A DNA stretch of 10,287 nt from Candidatus Coatesiibacteriota bacterium (GTDB lineage Bacteria > RBG-13-66-14): positions 1-10,287 of the forward strand of contig WJMB01000298.1 of the NCBI GenBank assembly GCA_014728185.1, read 5' to 3'. Each line of letters opens with the position of its first letter. Positions within the stretch are counted from its first letter, which is position 1. The position numbers were made by a program, and so were the translations under genes. Under the pieces are notes generated by a model that worked only from the letters and a program-made list of their open reading frames with translations, searched no databases and was not told the origin of the DNA. This document shows positions 1 to 5,114 of this stretch, in pieces.

Positions 1-129
1 GGAAGGGACTAGCGACCGGGCTGAGGTAGCCGCGGCCCTGCCCGGCGGCGAATCGCAAGCACGGCTAAGCATGTAGAGCTGGAAGTCGAGCGTTATCGGA
101 CGGGGGTTCGATTCCCCCCGCCTCCACCA
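1..129 (+). ncRNA. ssrA: tmRNA (transfer-messenger RNA), 3' part only
   Basis: This is the 3' part of tmRNA, the RNA that rescues stalled ribosomes with SmpB and tags the unfinished peptide. The conserved stretch around CTAAGCATGTAGA (65-77) is the 3' strand of the long helix linking the pseudoknots to the tRNA-like domain. GGGGGTTCGATTCCCCC (102-118) is an intact T-arm with the GTTCGATTC consensus, followed by the acceptor strand and an encoded CCA ending at 129. The GC-rich stretch 15-60 fits the last pseudoknot. The tag reading frame, the other pseudoknots and the 5' acceptor strand lie upstream of the window, so the gene is truncated only by the window edge. An ordinary tRNA was considered, but the sequence 5' of the T-arm is tmRNA-like, with no anticodon arm. 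Confidence 0.93.
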
Positions 130-144
130 TTTTGCCTGTTGAAG

Positions 145-170
145 CAGGGGGCCTGAAAAGGCCCCGCTTT
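145..170 (+). terminator. hairpin downstream of tmRNA
   Basis: GGGGCC (148-153), loop TGAAAA, GGCCCC (160-165) form a perfect 6-bp GC stem that starts 18 bases after the tmRNA CCA. It can be extended with a bulged A by GC (144-145) pairing with GC (166-167). Only a short T-run (168-170) follows, so it is either a weak intrinsic terminator or a 3' processing hairpin. The same hairpin with one change recurs at 902-919. Confidence 0.6.
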
Positions 171-314
171 GCGTTGCGGGGGCTGACGCGCGGGCGTTTC
201 CTTCGTATTGCTCGATCAGAGAAGAGATGCGAATCGCCCGACGCAACCCCACCCCGCCCTCACGCTCCGCGGCGAAGCGTCGTATCCCCCTTCAACCAAC
301 CAGGGAGAGCGCCG

Positions 315-809
315 ATGAGATGTGTCCTGTCAGGTATCGCAATCCTCGTTTTGTGCGCCGTCAGCCTCGCCGCTCCGGTATCGAACGCCGATCACGATGA
401 TCTTGTCGAGCGAATCATCGAGCGAATCGAAGAAGCCAACGCCCTGATCGACCAGGCCTCCATCGAAGATGACTACGAAACCGTGGCTTCGTTCTACGCC
501 GAGGATGTCGTCGTCCTCCCGAACAACGAGCCGATGATCATCGGTCGGGACGCCTTCATCGAGAACGAAAAGGCCGCCCGCGAAGCCGGTTTCGAGGTCG
601 TCTCCATCAACTCGACGATCATTGAAGTGTTCACCGCCGGCGACCTCATCCACGAGATCGGCACCTACGAACTGACGCTGAACGTCCCCGGGCCGCCCTT
701 CCCGATTACCGACACCGGCAAGTACCTGGTCATCTGGGAAATCCAGCCCGACGATTCACTCAGGATAAAGCTCGAGATGTGGAACAACGATGAGCCGCCC
801 GATTATTGA
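315..809 (+). CDS. secreted SnoaL-like / DUF4440-family protein
   Basis: The gene encodes 164 residues. The N-terminus has a signal peptide: Met-Arg, a hydrophobic core (about residues 4-20), and a likely cleavage site near the Ala-Pro-Val-Ser-Asn-Ala segment (20-25). There is no lipobox, so it is probably periplasmic or exported rather than a lipoprotein. The mature part resembles the NTF2-like SnoaL/DUF4440 fold: a helix, then YAEDVVVLPNNEP (61-73) and GRDAFIE (77-83), then the beta-rich half with GTYELTL (116-122) and GKYLVIWEIQPD (135-146). Such domains bind small molecules or act as minor enzymes; substrate and reaction cannot be deduced here. The ATG at 315 is chosen because GGGAG lies a few bases upstream (303-307) and the signal peptide begins there; extending the frame upstream would run into the tmRNA terminator. 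The gene sits exactly between the real tmRNA tail and a degenerate copy of it, so it may be cargo of an integration event. Confidence 0.82.
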   Translation: MRCVLSGIAILVLCAVSLAAPVSNADHDDLVERIIERIEEANALIDQASIEDDYETVASFYAEDVVVLPNNEPMIIGRDAFIENEKAAREAGFEVVSINSTIIEVFTAGDLIHEIGTYELTLNVPGPPFPITDTGKYLVIWEIQPDDSLRIKLEMWNNDEPPDY

Positions 810-819
810 CCCTCGGCGC

Positions 820-920
820 GCCTAAGCGCTTAGGGCTGGAGGTCGAGCGTTGTCAGGCGGGGGAATCGCTTCCCCCGCCGTCATTCTTCCCAAGTAAGCG
901 CGGGGTCTGAAAAGGCCCCG
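820..920 (+). repeat. degenerate second copy of tmRNA 3' tail plus its hairpin (att-like)
   Basis: Positions 820-877 align with 63-120 of the tmRNA (offset 757) at roughly three-quarters identity by hand. CTAAGC, GGTCGAGCGTT (one change from the original) and the five-G/five-C T-stem are all recognisable. The T-loop is corrupted (AATCGCTT in place of TTCGATT) and the CCA end is absent, so it cannot be a functional tmRNA end. About 25 bases further on, GGGGTC-TGAAAA-GGCCCC (902-919) repeats the tmRNA hairpin at 148-165 with a single substitution. The copy starts 10 bases after the stop codon of the SnoaL-like gene. I read it as a displaced or duplicated ssrA tail; no integrase is visible. Confidence 0.75.
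821..834. repeat. 14-bp perfect palindrome
   Basis: CCTAAGCGCTTAGG is fully self-complementary and overlaps an adjacent palindrome GGCGCGCC (815-822). It lies at the left edge of the degenerate tmRNA-tail copy, exactly where that copy departs from the tmRNA sequence. It could be a hairpin after the upstream gene, a protein-binding site or chance; nothing decides between them. Confidence 0.6.
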
Positions 921-963
921 TTCTCTCAACGGCCTGAGCCGCCGCCGGCACCGGGATGCTCAA

Positions 964-991
964 CCGGACCCCCACGGGGTCCGGCTGTTTT
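964..991 (+). terminator. intrinsic terminator
   Basis: CCGGACCCC (964-972), loop CAC, GGGGTCCGG (976-984) is a perfect 9-bp stem, followed by CTGTTTT (985-991). It is the best-formed intrinsic terminator in the left part of the window. It is placed to end transcription from the tmRNA or the SnoaL-like gene through the duplicated tail. No coding region is seen from 810 to 1174: that stretch holds the tmRNA-tail copy, this terminator and the hairpin at 1110-1140. Confidence 0.75.
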
Positions 992-1109
992 CTCCGCAGA
1001 CGTTCCGATCCGCTACCGCGCCATGACGTCGAGTACATGCAATGACGCCCCGGGGTTGGTTCGCGGCTCAAACCATCCACCCGGCCTGCTTTTCGCTGTG
1101 TACCAAGGC

Positions 1110-1140
1110 GACGGCCGGGGCTCGTCGTCGCCCGGCCGTC
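1110..1140 (-). terminator. hairpin downstream of the DUF4145-like gene
   Basis: GACGGCCGGG (1110-1119) and CCCGGCCGTC (1131-1140) form a perfect 10-bp stem with an 11-base loop. It lies 35 bases past the stop codon of the minus-strand gene ending at 1175. No clear T-run follows on either strand, so it may be a factor-assisted terminator or an RNA-stabilising hairpin. Confidence 0.5.
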
Positions 1141-1174
1141 GGGCTCTTCCGCGGAGTAGGGGGTGGAGCTTCGT

Positions 1175-1897
1175 TTATTCGACGAACTCGTAGTTGCGGG
1201 CGGCGCGATTCAGCATGGCCTCCATCTCCTGCTGCTTGCGGGGCAGGATGAAGGCGAAGCTGAACAGCTCGTTGACGATGAATTCGATGATGAAACGGGC
1301 CTCCTCGCGGCAGACCTCCAGGTCCTCGGGCAGCCCGCCGGTATTGGAGAGCGCGGCCAGGCTGCCGAACTCGCGGATCTTCTCCAGGCTGCGCTTGAGT
1401 ATCCGCGCCCCGGAGTAATGGATGAGGAAGTGATCGATATCGTCGCTCAGGGTGACGCGTTCCTCGCGATTGCGCTCGGAGCTTTCCTTGGTGAAGAAGG
1501 TTCTCAGCACGCGGCGCAGCAGCCGGACGCTGAGCAGGGCGCTGGCGGTGGGGCTGATGTCCAGGCAGGTGTAGGCCTCCTTGGCCGCCCGGGCGAAGGC
1601 CGGGGGCACGCGGTGGTCTAGCTGGAGCTGCATATAGCTGGGATAGATCAGGCGCTGGTTGTTCAGCCCGCCGGTTTCGCCGCCGCGACGGCCCCGGACC
1701 TTCTTATAGAAGCCCTTGACGGCGAAGTAGAGCAGATTGGCGCAGTTGGGGCACTGGGCGACGGTGAAGAGCATGCAGTCGCCCTTCTCGCGCACCACGC
1801 CGTCGAGGGCCAGAGGGATGGTGCTGCGGTGCTTGATGGTCGGTTGGGTGAGCATTTGGCAGTACGGGCAGGTAATGCCGACCTCGAGGTAGCTCAT
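1175..1897 (-). CDS. zinc-ribbon protein with C-terminal DUF4145-like domain
   Basis: The gene encodes 240 residues. Two CxxC pairs, CPYC (10-13) and CPNC (49-52), make an N-terminal zinc ribbon. A basic linker (about 59-70) follows. The C-terminal all-helical half resembles DUF4145: a Ser-Ala-Leu-Leu-Ser-Val-Arg-Leu-Leu-Arg-Arg-Val-Leu segment, a REFGSLAALSN motif, and a final helix with hydrophobic LFSFAFILP. DUF4145 domains occur alone and attached to restriction or defence-type proteins; no catalytic residues are visible, so a nucleic-acid-binding or adaptor role is only inference. The frame is open further upstream (to 2023), but ATG 1897 is preferred because GAGGAG (1905-1910, minus strand) lies 7 bases before it and the extra N-terminal residues would be basic, low-complexity sequence. 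It is divergent from the ImmA/IrrE-DUF4411 cassette. Confidence 0.72.
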   Translation of the reverse strand: MSYLEVGITCPYCQMLTQPTIKHRSTIPLALDGVVREKGDCMLFTVAQCPNCANLLYFAVKGFYKKVRGRRGGETGGLNNQRLIYPSYMQLQLDHRVPPAFARAAKEAYTCLDISPTASALLSVRLLRRVLRTFFTKESSERNREERVTLSDDIDHFLIHYSGARILKRSLEKIREFGSLAALSNTGGLPEDLEVCREEARFIIEFIVNELFSFAFILPRKQQEMEAMLNRAARNYEFVE

Positions 1898-2332
1898 CGT
1901 CGGTCTCCTCGGTGTTGAGACGAGTCCCTTGGCGATAACCGGGTGGATTTGGCGGAGGCATTTTGGTCGGCGGGCGGTTACAGCCGCCGGGCGACGGTCG
2001 GTCCGGCGCGGTCGCCGCTTCATTCACGATGAGGTTGGGAGGGGAAGGGGTCCGGCGGGGCCGCCCGACCGCGATAACCTCACCTGAGGGGAATTAGGTT
2101 TGTTGTTTCATCGATACACTCATTTTGGCGAATGAACGCCAACCGTATATTAGTATATGCTTTTTAACACACAGAACGCAAGGGAGTCATCGTCCAAATC
2201 TCGAAAAACTATGAAGACTGTGCTATATGCGCTCAAGTCATTGAATAACATTGCTATATGCCAAATACGCCGGTCTGGGATCGACGGCGAAGGGATGGGT
2301 AGCGGTCATGATGATTGGGCGTCCACTTCATA
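1898..2332. other. gene-free divergent region with abrupt GC shift
   Basis: I see no convincing gene here. Bases up to about 2085 are very GC-rich and include a long-range inverted repeat (TGAGGTT 2030-2036, AACCTCA 2076-2082). From about 2090 the base composition drops: 2101-2280 is about 41% GC by hand count. That part contains an inverted repeat TTGGCG-AATGAA-CGCCAA (2125-2142) and several TATATGC elements, so it probably carries the promoter and operator of the downstream cassette. All three plus frames are interrupted by stops, and I found no XRE helix-turn-helix sequence that would supply the missing N-terminus of the peptidase. Confidence 0.55.
2151..2261 (+). promoter_or_regulatory. 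repeated TGCTATATGC elements, candidate promoter/operator
   Basis: TGCTATATGC occurs at 2221-2230 and again at 2252-2261, 31 bp apart (about three helical turns). A related TAGTATATGC lies at 2151-2160. Each exact copy contains TGC-TATATG, which resembles an extended -10 element, but no good -35 box sits at the right distance from either. They may be alternative promoters or binding sites for a regulator of the toxin-antitoxin-like cassette. Confidence 0.35.
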
Positions 2333-3055
2333 ATGACGGGGTGGGCGGCGTCTGTTTCCACATGGCAGGGTGCAGTTAGCGAACTGCGAAGAACGATAGA
2401 AAAAATCCGTATCATGGCTGTCGTTAACGGTGTGGTGGGGAACAACACGCATCGTAAACTTGATGTTGAGGAGTTCCGAGGTTTCGCACTGAGTGATGAG
2501 TACGCGCCACTGGTGTTTGTCAATGGGGCCGACGCAAAATCGGCGCAGATGTTTACGTTGGCTCATGAGCTGGCGCACATCTGGCTGGGTAAAAGCGCGT
2601 TGACCGATACTGGATTGACCGTGCAGCCATCGCAGGAGATTGAGGCGTGGTGCGATCGGGTGGCAGCGGAGTTTCTAGTGCCGGCGGAAGAGCTGAGTAT
2701 GTGTTGGCCCAAGGTGCGACATGAGGAATCGCCTTTCAAGAGTATCGCTCGACGGTTCAAGGTCAGCCCCATCGTGGCCGGCCGGCGCGCCTTGGACCTG
2801 CACCTCGTGAGCCGAGAGACTTTCTTCAGCTTCTACGAGGAGTACATCGCCAAAGAACTACACCGGAGGAAGGGACAAGGAGGCGGCGATTTCTATAACA
2901 ATCAAAACACACGTGTGGGTGAGCGGTTTGCCATTCAGGTTATCCTCGCCGCGAAGGGCGGCCGAGTGAGTTTCAAGGAGGCGTATGATCTAACAGGGCT
3001 GCGCGGGGGTTTGTTTCAGGAATACGCGAATCGACTGGGGGTAACTCTACCGTGA
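2333..3055 (+). CDS. ImmA/IrrE-type metallopeptidase, N-terminally truncated (no HTH)
   Basis: The gene encodes 240 residues from ATG 2333; a TTG at 2315 would add six, and a stop precedes that TTG in frame. The core is a clear ImmA/IrrE (M78-like) peptidase: VVGNNTHRKL, FRGFALS, APLVFVNGAD, then zinc-binding LAHELAHIWLG (HExxH at 2564-2578) and a downstream EIEAWCDRVAAEFLVP helix that should supply the third ligand. In the family usually paired with DUF4411, an XRE HTH plus linker of roughly 150 residues precedes this core; here homology begins only around STWQGAVSEL. No start has a Shine-Dalgarno sequence, supporting a 5' deletion, although a natural stand-alone peptidase is possible. The stop overlaps the DUF4411 start by 4 bases, implying translational coupling. 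Expected role: antitoxin or regulator of the neighbour. Confidence 0.75.
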   Translation: MTGWAASVSTWQGAVSELRRTIEKIRIMAVVNGVVGNNTHRKLDVEEFRGFALSDEYAPLVFVNGADAKSAQMFTLAHELAHIWLGKSALTDTGLTVQPSQEIEAWCDRVAAEFLVPAEELSMCWPKVRHEESPFKSIARRFKVSPIVAGRRALDLHLVSRETFFSFYEEYIAKELHRRKGQGGGDFYNNQNTRVGERFAIQVILAAKGGRVSFKEAYDLTGLRGGLFQEYANRLGVTLP

Positions 3056-3597
3056 GCCCCTACGTATTAGATTCGGATGTATTCATTGCAGCAAAGAATA
3101 GCTACTATGCTTTCGCTATATGTCCGGGATTTTGGGACAGTTTGATACATCACCACAGCGCAGGAGTTGTTCACAGCATTGACAAGGTCAAAGAGGAATT
3201 ATTAGTAGGATATGAGGCTGAAAAGAAGAGGGAAAAAGAAGGGAAGGGGGAGGTTGAAGACCTAAAAAATTGGATCGTGACAATGATACCATCGGAATTT
3301 TTCCTGGACACAAATGAGGAAGCCGTATCCGATTCTTACAAACGTGTGATGCTTTGGATGCAGCGCAATACGCAGTATACCGACCCGGCCAAGGCCAAGT
3401 TCGCAACCGAAGCCGATGGCTGGCTTGTGGCGTTTGCAATGGCTCATGACGTGACGGTGATCACAAACGAGCAGTCGCGTCCTGAATCACGAAGCCGTAT
3501 CTTACTTCCCGATGTCTGTATGCAGTTCAACGTAACCTATAAGAACAGCTTTTTAATGCTTCATGAACTCACGGTTAGCTTTTGTTTTATGGCGTAA
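3052..3597 (+). CDS. DUF4411 family PIN-like protein, putative toxin
   Basis: The gene encodes 181 residues from a GTG overlapping the upstream TGA (GTGA, 3052-3055). The fold signature is PIN-like: VLDSDVFI at the N-terminus (D7, D9), an acidic helix KVKEELL (E48, E49), TEADGWLVAFAMAH (D122), then VTVITNE and a C-terminal RILLPDVC segment typical of DUF4411. PIN proteins are metal-dependent RNases and DUF4411 members are commonly found beside XRE-ImmA/IrrE genes as toxins; RNase activity here is inferred. A lysine/glutamate-rich insertion (about 56-70) follows the second acidic motif. The gene is AT-rich (the first 60 bases after the start are about 35% GC), unlike its flanks and lower than its partner, consistent with horizontal acquisition. 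The reading frame is complete. Confidence 0.82.
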   Translation: MSPYVLDSDVFIAAKNSYYAFAICPGFWDSLIHHHSAGVVHSIDKVKEELLVGYEAEKKREKEGKGEVEDLKNWIVTMIPSEFFLDTNEEAVSDSYKRVMLWMQRNTQYTDPAKAKFATEADGWLVAFAMAHDVTVITNEQSRPESRSRILLPDVCMQFNVTYKNSFLMLHELTVSFCFMA

Positions 3598-3741
3598 GCA
3601 AATATCATATGTAGCTGTCGTTTTCTCAAAGATTTACGTTTTATGAGTATATTTCGCAGAACTACATACATAACAAACTCCCTGCTGGATTATGCATTAG
3701 TGGTTATTATTGGTATTTATGATGTGGCTTTATTTAAGCAT

Positions 3742-3763
3742 AGGCCCCGCGGTGGCGGGGCCT
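3742..3763. terminator. convergent-gene hairpin, likely bidirectional terminator
   Basis: AGGCCCCGC (3742-3750), loop GGTG, GCGGGGCCT (3755-3763) is a perfect 9-bp stem between the end of the plus-strand DUF4411 gene and the end of the minus-strand EnvC-like gene. T-runs are short on both sides. The preceding 3598-3741 is AT-rich and shows no credible gene. Confidence 0.65.
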
Positions 3764-3788
3764 TATACTTGGTTGAGTGGTGTTTGTA

Positions 3789-4988
3789 CTACTGCGCCAG
3801 GAAGGCCAGCGGGTCCACGGCCCGGCCGGCCTTTCTTATCTCGAAGTGCAGGCTGGGCTCGGTGATCGACCCCGTCGAGCCCACCCGGCCGATGCGCTGG
3901 CCCTCGGTCACCACGTCGTTGACGCCCACCAGCAGGGACTCGGCGTGGGCGTAGACGGTGTGGACGCCGTCGTCGTGGGCGATGATGAGCATCTTGCCGT
4001 AACCCTGGAACCAGTCGGCGTAGATGACCTCGCCGGGAAGGACGGAGACAAAGTACTGGCCGGAGGGGGCGGCGATGTCGATGCCGTCGGACTTGGTGGT
4101 TGTTCCGTAGACGGGGTCCTCGACGCGGCCGTAGTAGCGGATGATGCGGCCCTCGGTGGGCCAGATGCGCAGGCTGGGGACCTCGGAGGTCCAGACACCG
4201 GCGTCGGGGATATCGGCGGCGGAGAGGTCGCGGCCGGTCTCGGCGGAGGCCTGGGCGGCGATGATGTCGTTGATCTTGGACTGCAGGCTGGTCATCGCCC
4301 GTTCTTTTTCGCGGATGACGGCCTCGTAGGCCGAGCGCTCGCGCTGGACCTTCTCGAGGAGGTCGCGCTTGCGCTCCAGGTCCTCTTCATAGAGGGCCTG
4401 TTCCTTCTCGGCCTCGGCGCGGGAGCGTTCGAGGAGCTCGAGGGCCTGTTCGAGTTCGAGGCCGTGGCGTTGCTGTTCGGCGACGGCGCGCTTGATCTCG
4501 TCGAAGATCTCGCGGTCCTGGGCGGCGAAGGCTTTGAGGAAGAGGAAGCGGCGGCCCATGGCGGCGAAGTCGGTCGCGCTGAGCACGAAGCGGTTGCCGC
4601 CGTCGCGGCCGATCATGTAGAGCAGGGAGAGGCGGCGGCCGAGGAGTTCGCGGCGTTCATCGGCCTGGCGTTCGAGGCGCTCGATGGCGGCGCGGTTCTC
4701 GGCGACCAGGGCGGCGGCTTGTTCCTCGGCGCCCTTGAGCCGCTGGATGCTGGCCCGGCCTTTCTCGGCCTGCTGCTGGAGCAGTTGGAGCTCGGCCAGG
4801 ATGCCCAGCTCCTGGTCGCGGACGCGGTCCCGGGCGGCGCGCTGCTCGGCGAGTTCGCTCTCGATGGCGGCCAGTTCGCCGCGCAGCTCCTCGATTCCGG
4901 CGGCGGCCTCGTTGACGAAGGCGCCCAGGGCCAGCAGCACGGCCATGGTGATGATCACATGGGGCAGGTAGCTCAGCAGGCGTTTCAC
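3789..4988 (-). CDS. EnvC-like murein hydrolase activator (coiled coil + degenerate LytM/M23)
   Basis: The gene encodes 399 residues. An N-terminal signal/anchor segment (about 9-30) exports the protein. Residues 32-120 and 155-250 are long, charged, heptad-like helices (coiled coils), and 278-397 form a LytM/peptidase M23 domain ending in HFEIRKAGRAVDPLAFL. Catalytically active M23 enzymes need HxxxD and HxH; here these read S300-D-G-I-D304 and S379-L-H381, so one zinc-ligand His and one catalytic His are Ser, while H347 (YAHAES) remains. Such degenerate LytM proteins, like E. coli EnvC, activate cell-wall amidases at division instead of cutting peptidoglycan. This layout fits an envelope protein acting in the periplasm. 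GTG 4988 has GGGAG 6 bases upstream and the signal peptide follows directly. The gene is divergent from the prepilin peptidase. Confidence 0.85.
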   Translation of the reverse strand: MKRLLSYLPHVIITMAVLLALGAFVNEAAAGIEELRGELAAIESELAEQRAARDRVRDQELGILAELQLLQQQAEKGRASIQRLKGAEEQAAALVAENRAAIERLERQADERRELLGRRLSLLYMIGRDGGNRFVLSATDFAAMGRRFLFLKAFAAQDREIFDEIKRAVAEQQRHGLELEQALELLERSRAEAEKEQALYEEDLERKRDLLEKVQRERSAYEAVIREKERAMTSLQSKINDIIAAQASAETGRDLSAADIPDAGVWTSEVPSLRIWPTEGRIIRYYGRVEDPVYGTTTKSDGIDIAAPSGQYFVSVLPGEVIYADWFQGYGKMLIIAHDDGVHTVYAHAESLLVGVNDVVTEGQRIGRVGSTGSITEPSLHFEIRKAGRAVDPLAFLAQ

Positions 4989-5024
4989 GGCGGGCTCCCG
5001 CGGGAGTGGGTCGGATTCGAATCG

Positions 5025-5053
5025 AGTTTAGCAGGGGCCGCGACGGCGGTCAA
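5025..5053 (-). promoter_or_regulatory. sigma70-type promoter for the EnvC-like gene
   Basis: On the minus strand, TTGACC (5053-5048) and TAAACT (5030-5025) are separated by exactly 17 bases, close to consensus -35/-10. Transcription would start about 5018, giving a short leader before the GTG at 4988. Two palindromes lie in this leader: GATTCGAATC (5014-5023) and CTCCCGCGGGAG (4995-5006), the latter containing the ribosome binding site. Confidence 0.6.
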
Positions 5054-5077
5054 GGCGCCCCGCGGGCGGTCGCGCTG

Positions 5078-5086
5078 TGGTAAGAT
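5078..5086 (+). promoter_or_regulatory. extended -10 element for the prepilin peptidase gene
   Basis: TGG-TAAGAT (5078-5086) matches the extended -10 pattern TGnTAnnnT; no -35 box is evident. It would start transcription near 5093, after the in-frame ATG at 5085 and before the GTG at 5115, which favours the GTG as the true start. Confidence 0.4.
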
Positions 5087-5114
5087 GGTGTGTCGCTCTT
5101 CCGCCGGGAGACCC

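Noticed and set aside
132..314. Upstream extension of the SnoaL-like reading frame
   Set aside because: It would begin next to the tmRNA CCA and cover the tmRNA hairpin; the ribosome binding site and signal peptide fit the ATG at 315.
315..380. Lipoprotein signal in the SnoaL-like protein
   Set aside because: The only Cys in the signal region is preceded by Leu-Val-Leu, which does not fit the lipobox.
822..885. A second functional tmRNA or tRNA gene
   Set aside because: The T-loop consensus and CCA end are lost and no 5' acceptor or anticodon arm is present.
1898..2023. Upstream extension of the DUF4145-like gene (42 extra residues)
   Set aside because: Arg/Pro-rich translation with no domain; a GAGGAG site correctly spaced before ATG 1897 decides the start.
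3643..3954. Small plus-strand reading frame after the DUF4411 gene
   Set aside because: It runs through the convergent hairpin and into the antisense of the EnvC-like gene; no ribosome binding site or domain.
3777..5084. Long plus-strand frame antisense to the EnvC-like gene, continuous with the prepilin peptidase frame
   Set aside because: Low-complexity Gly/Ala/Leu/Glu-rich translation caused by GC-rich antisense codons; the minus strand encodes a recognisable protein there.
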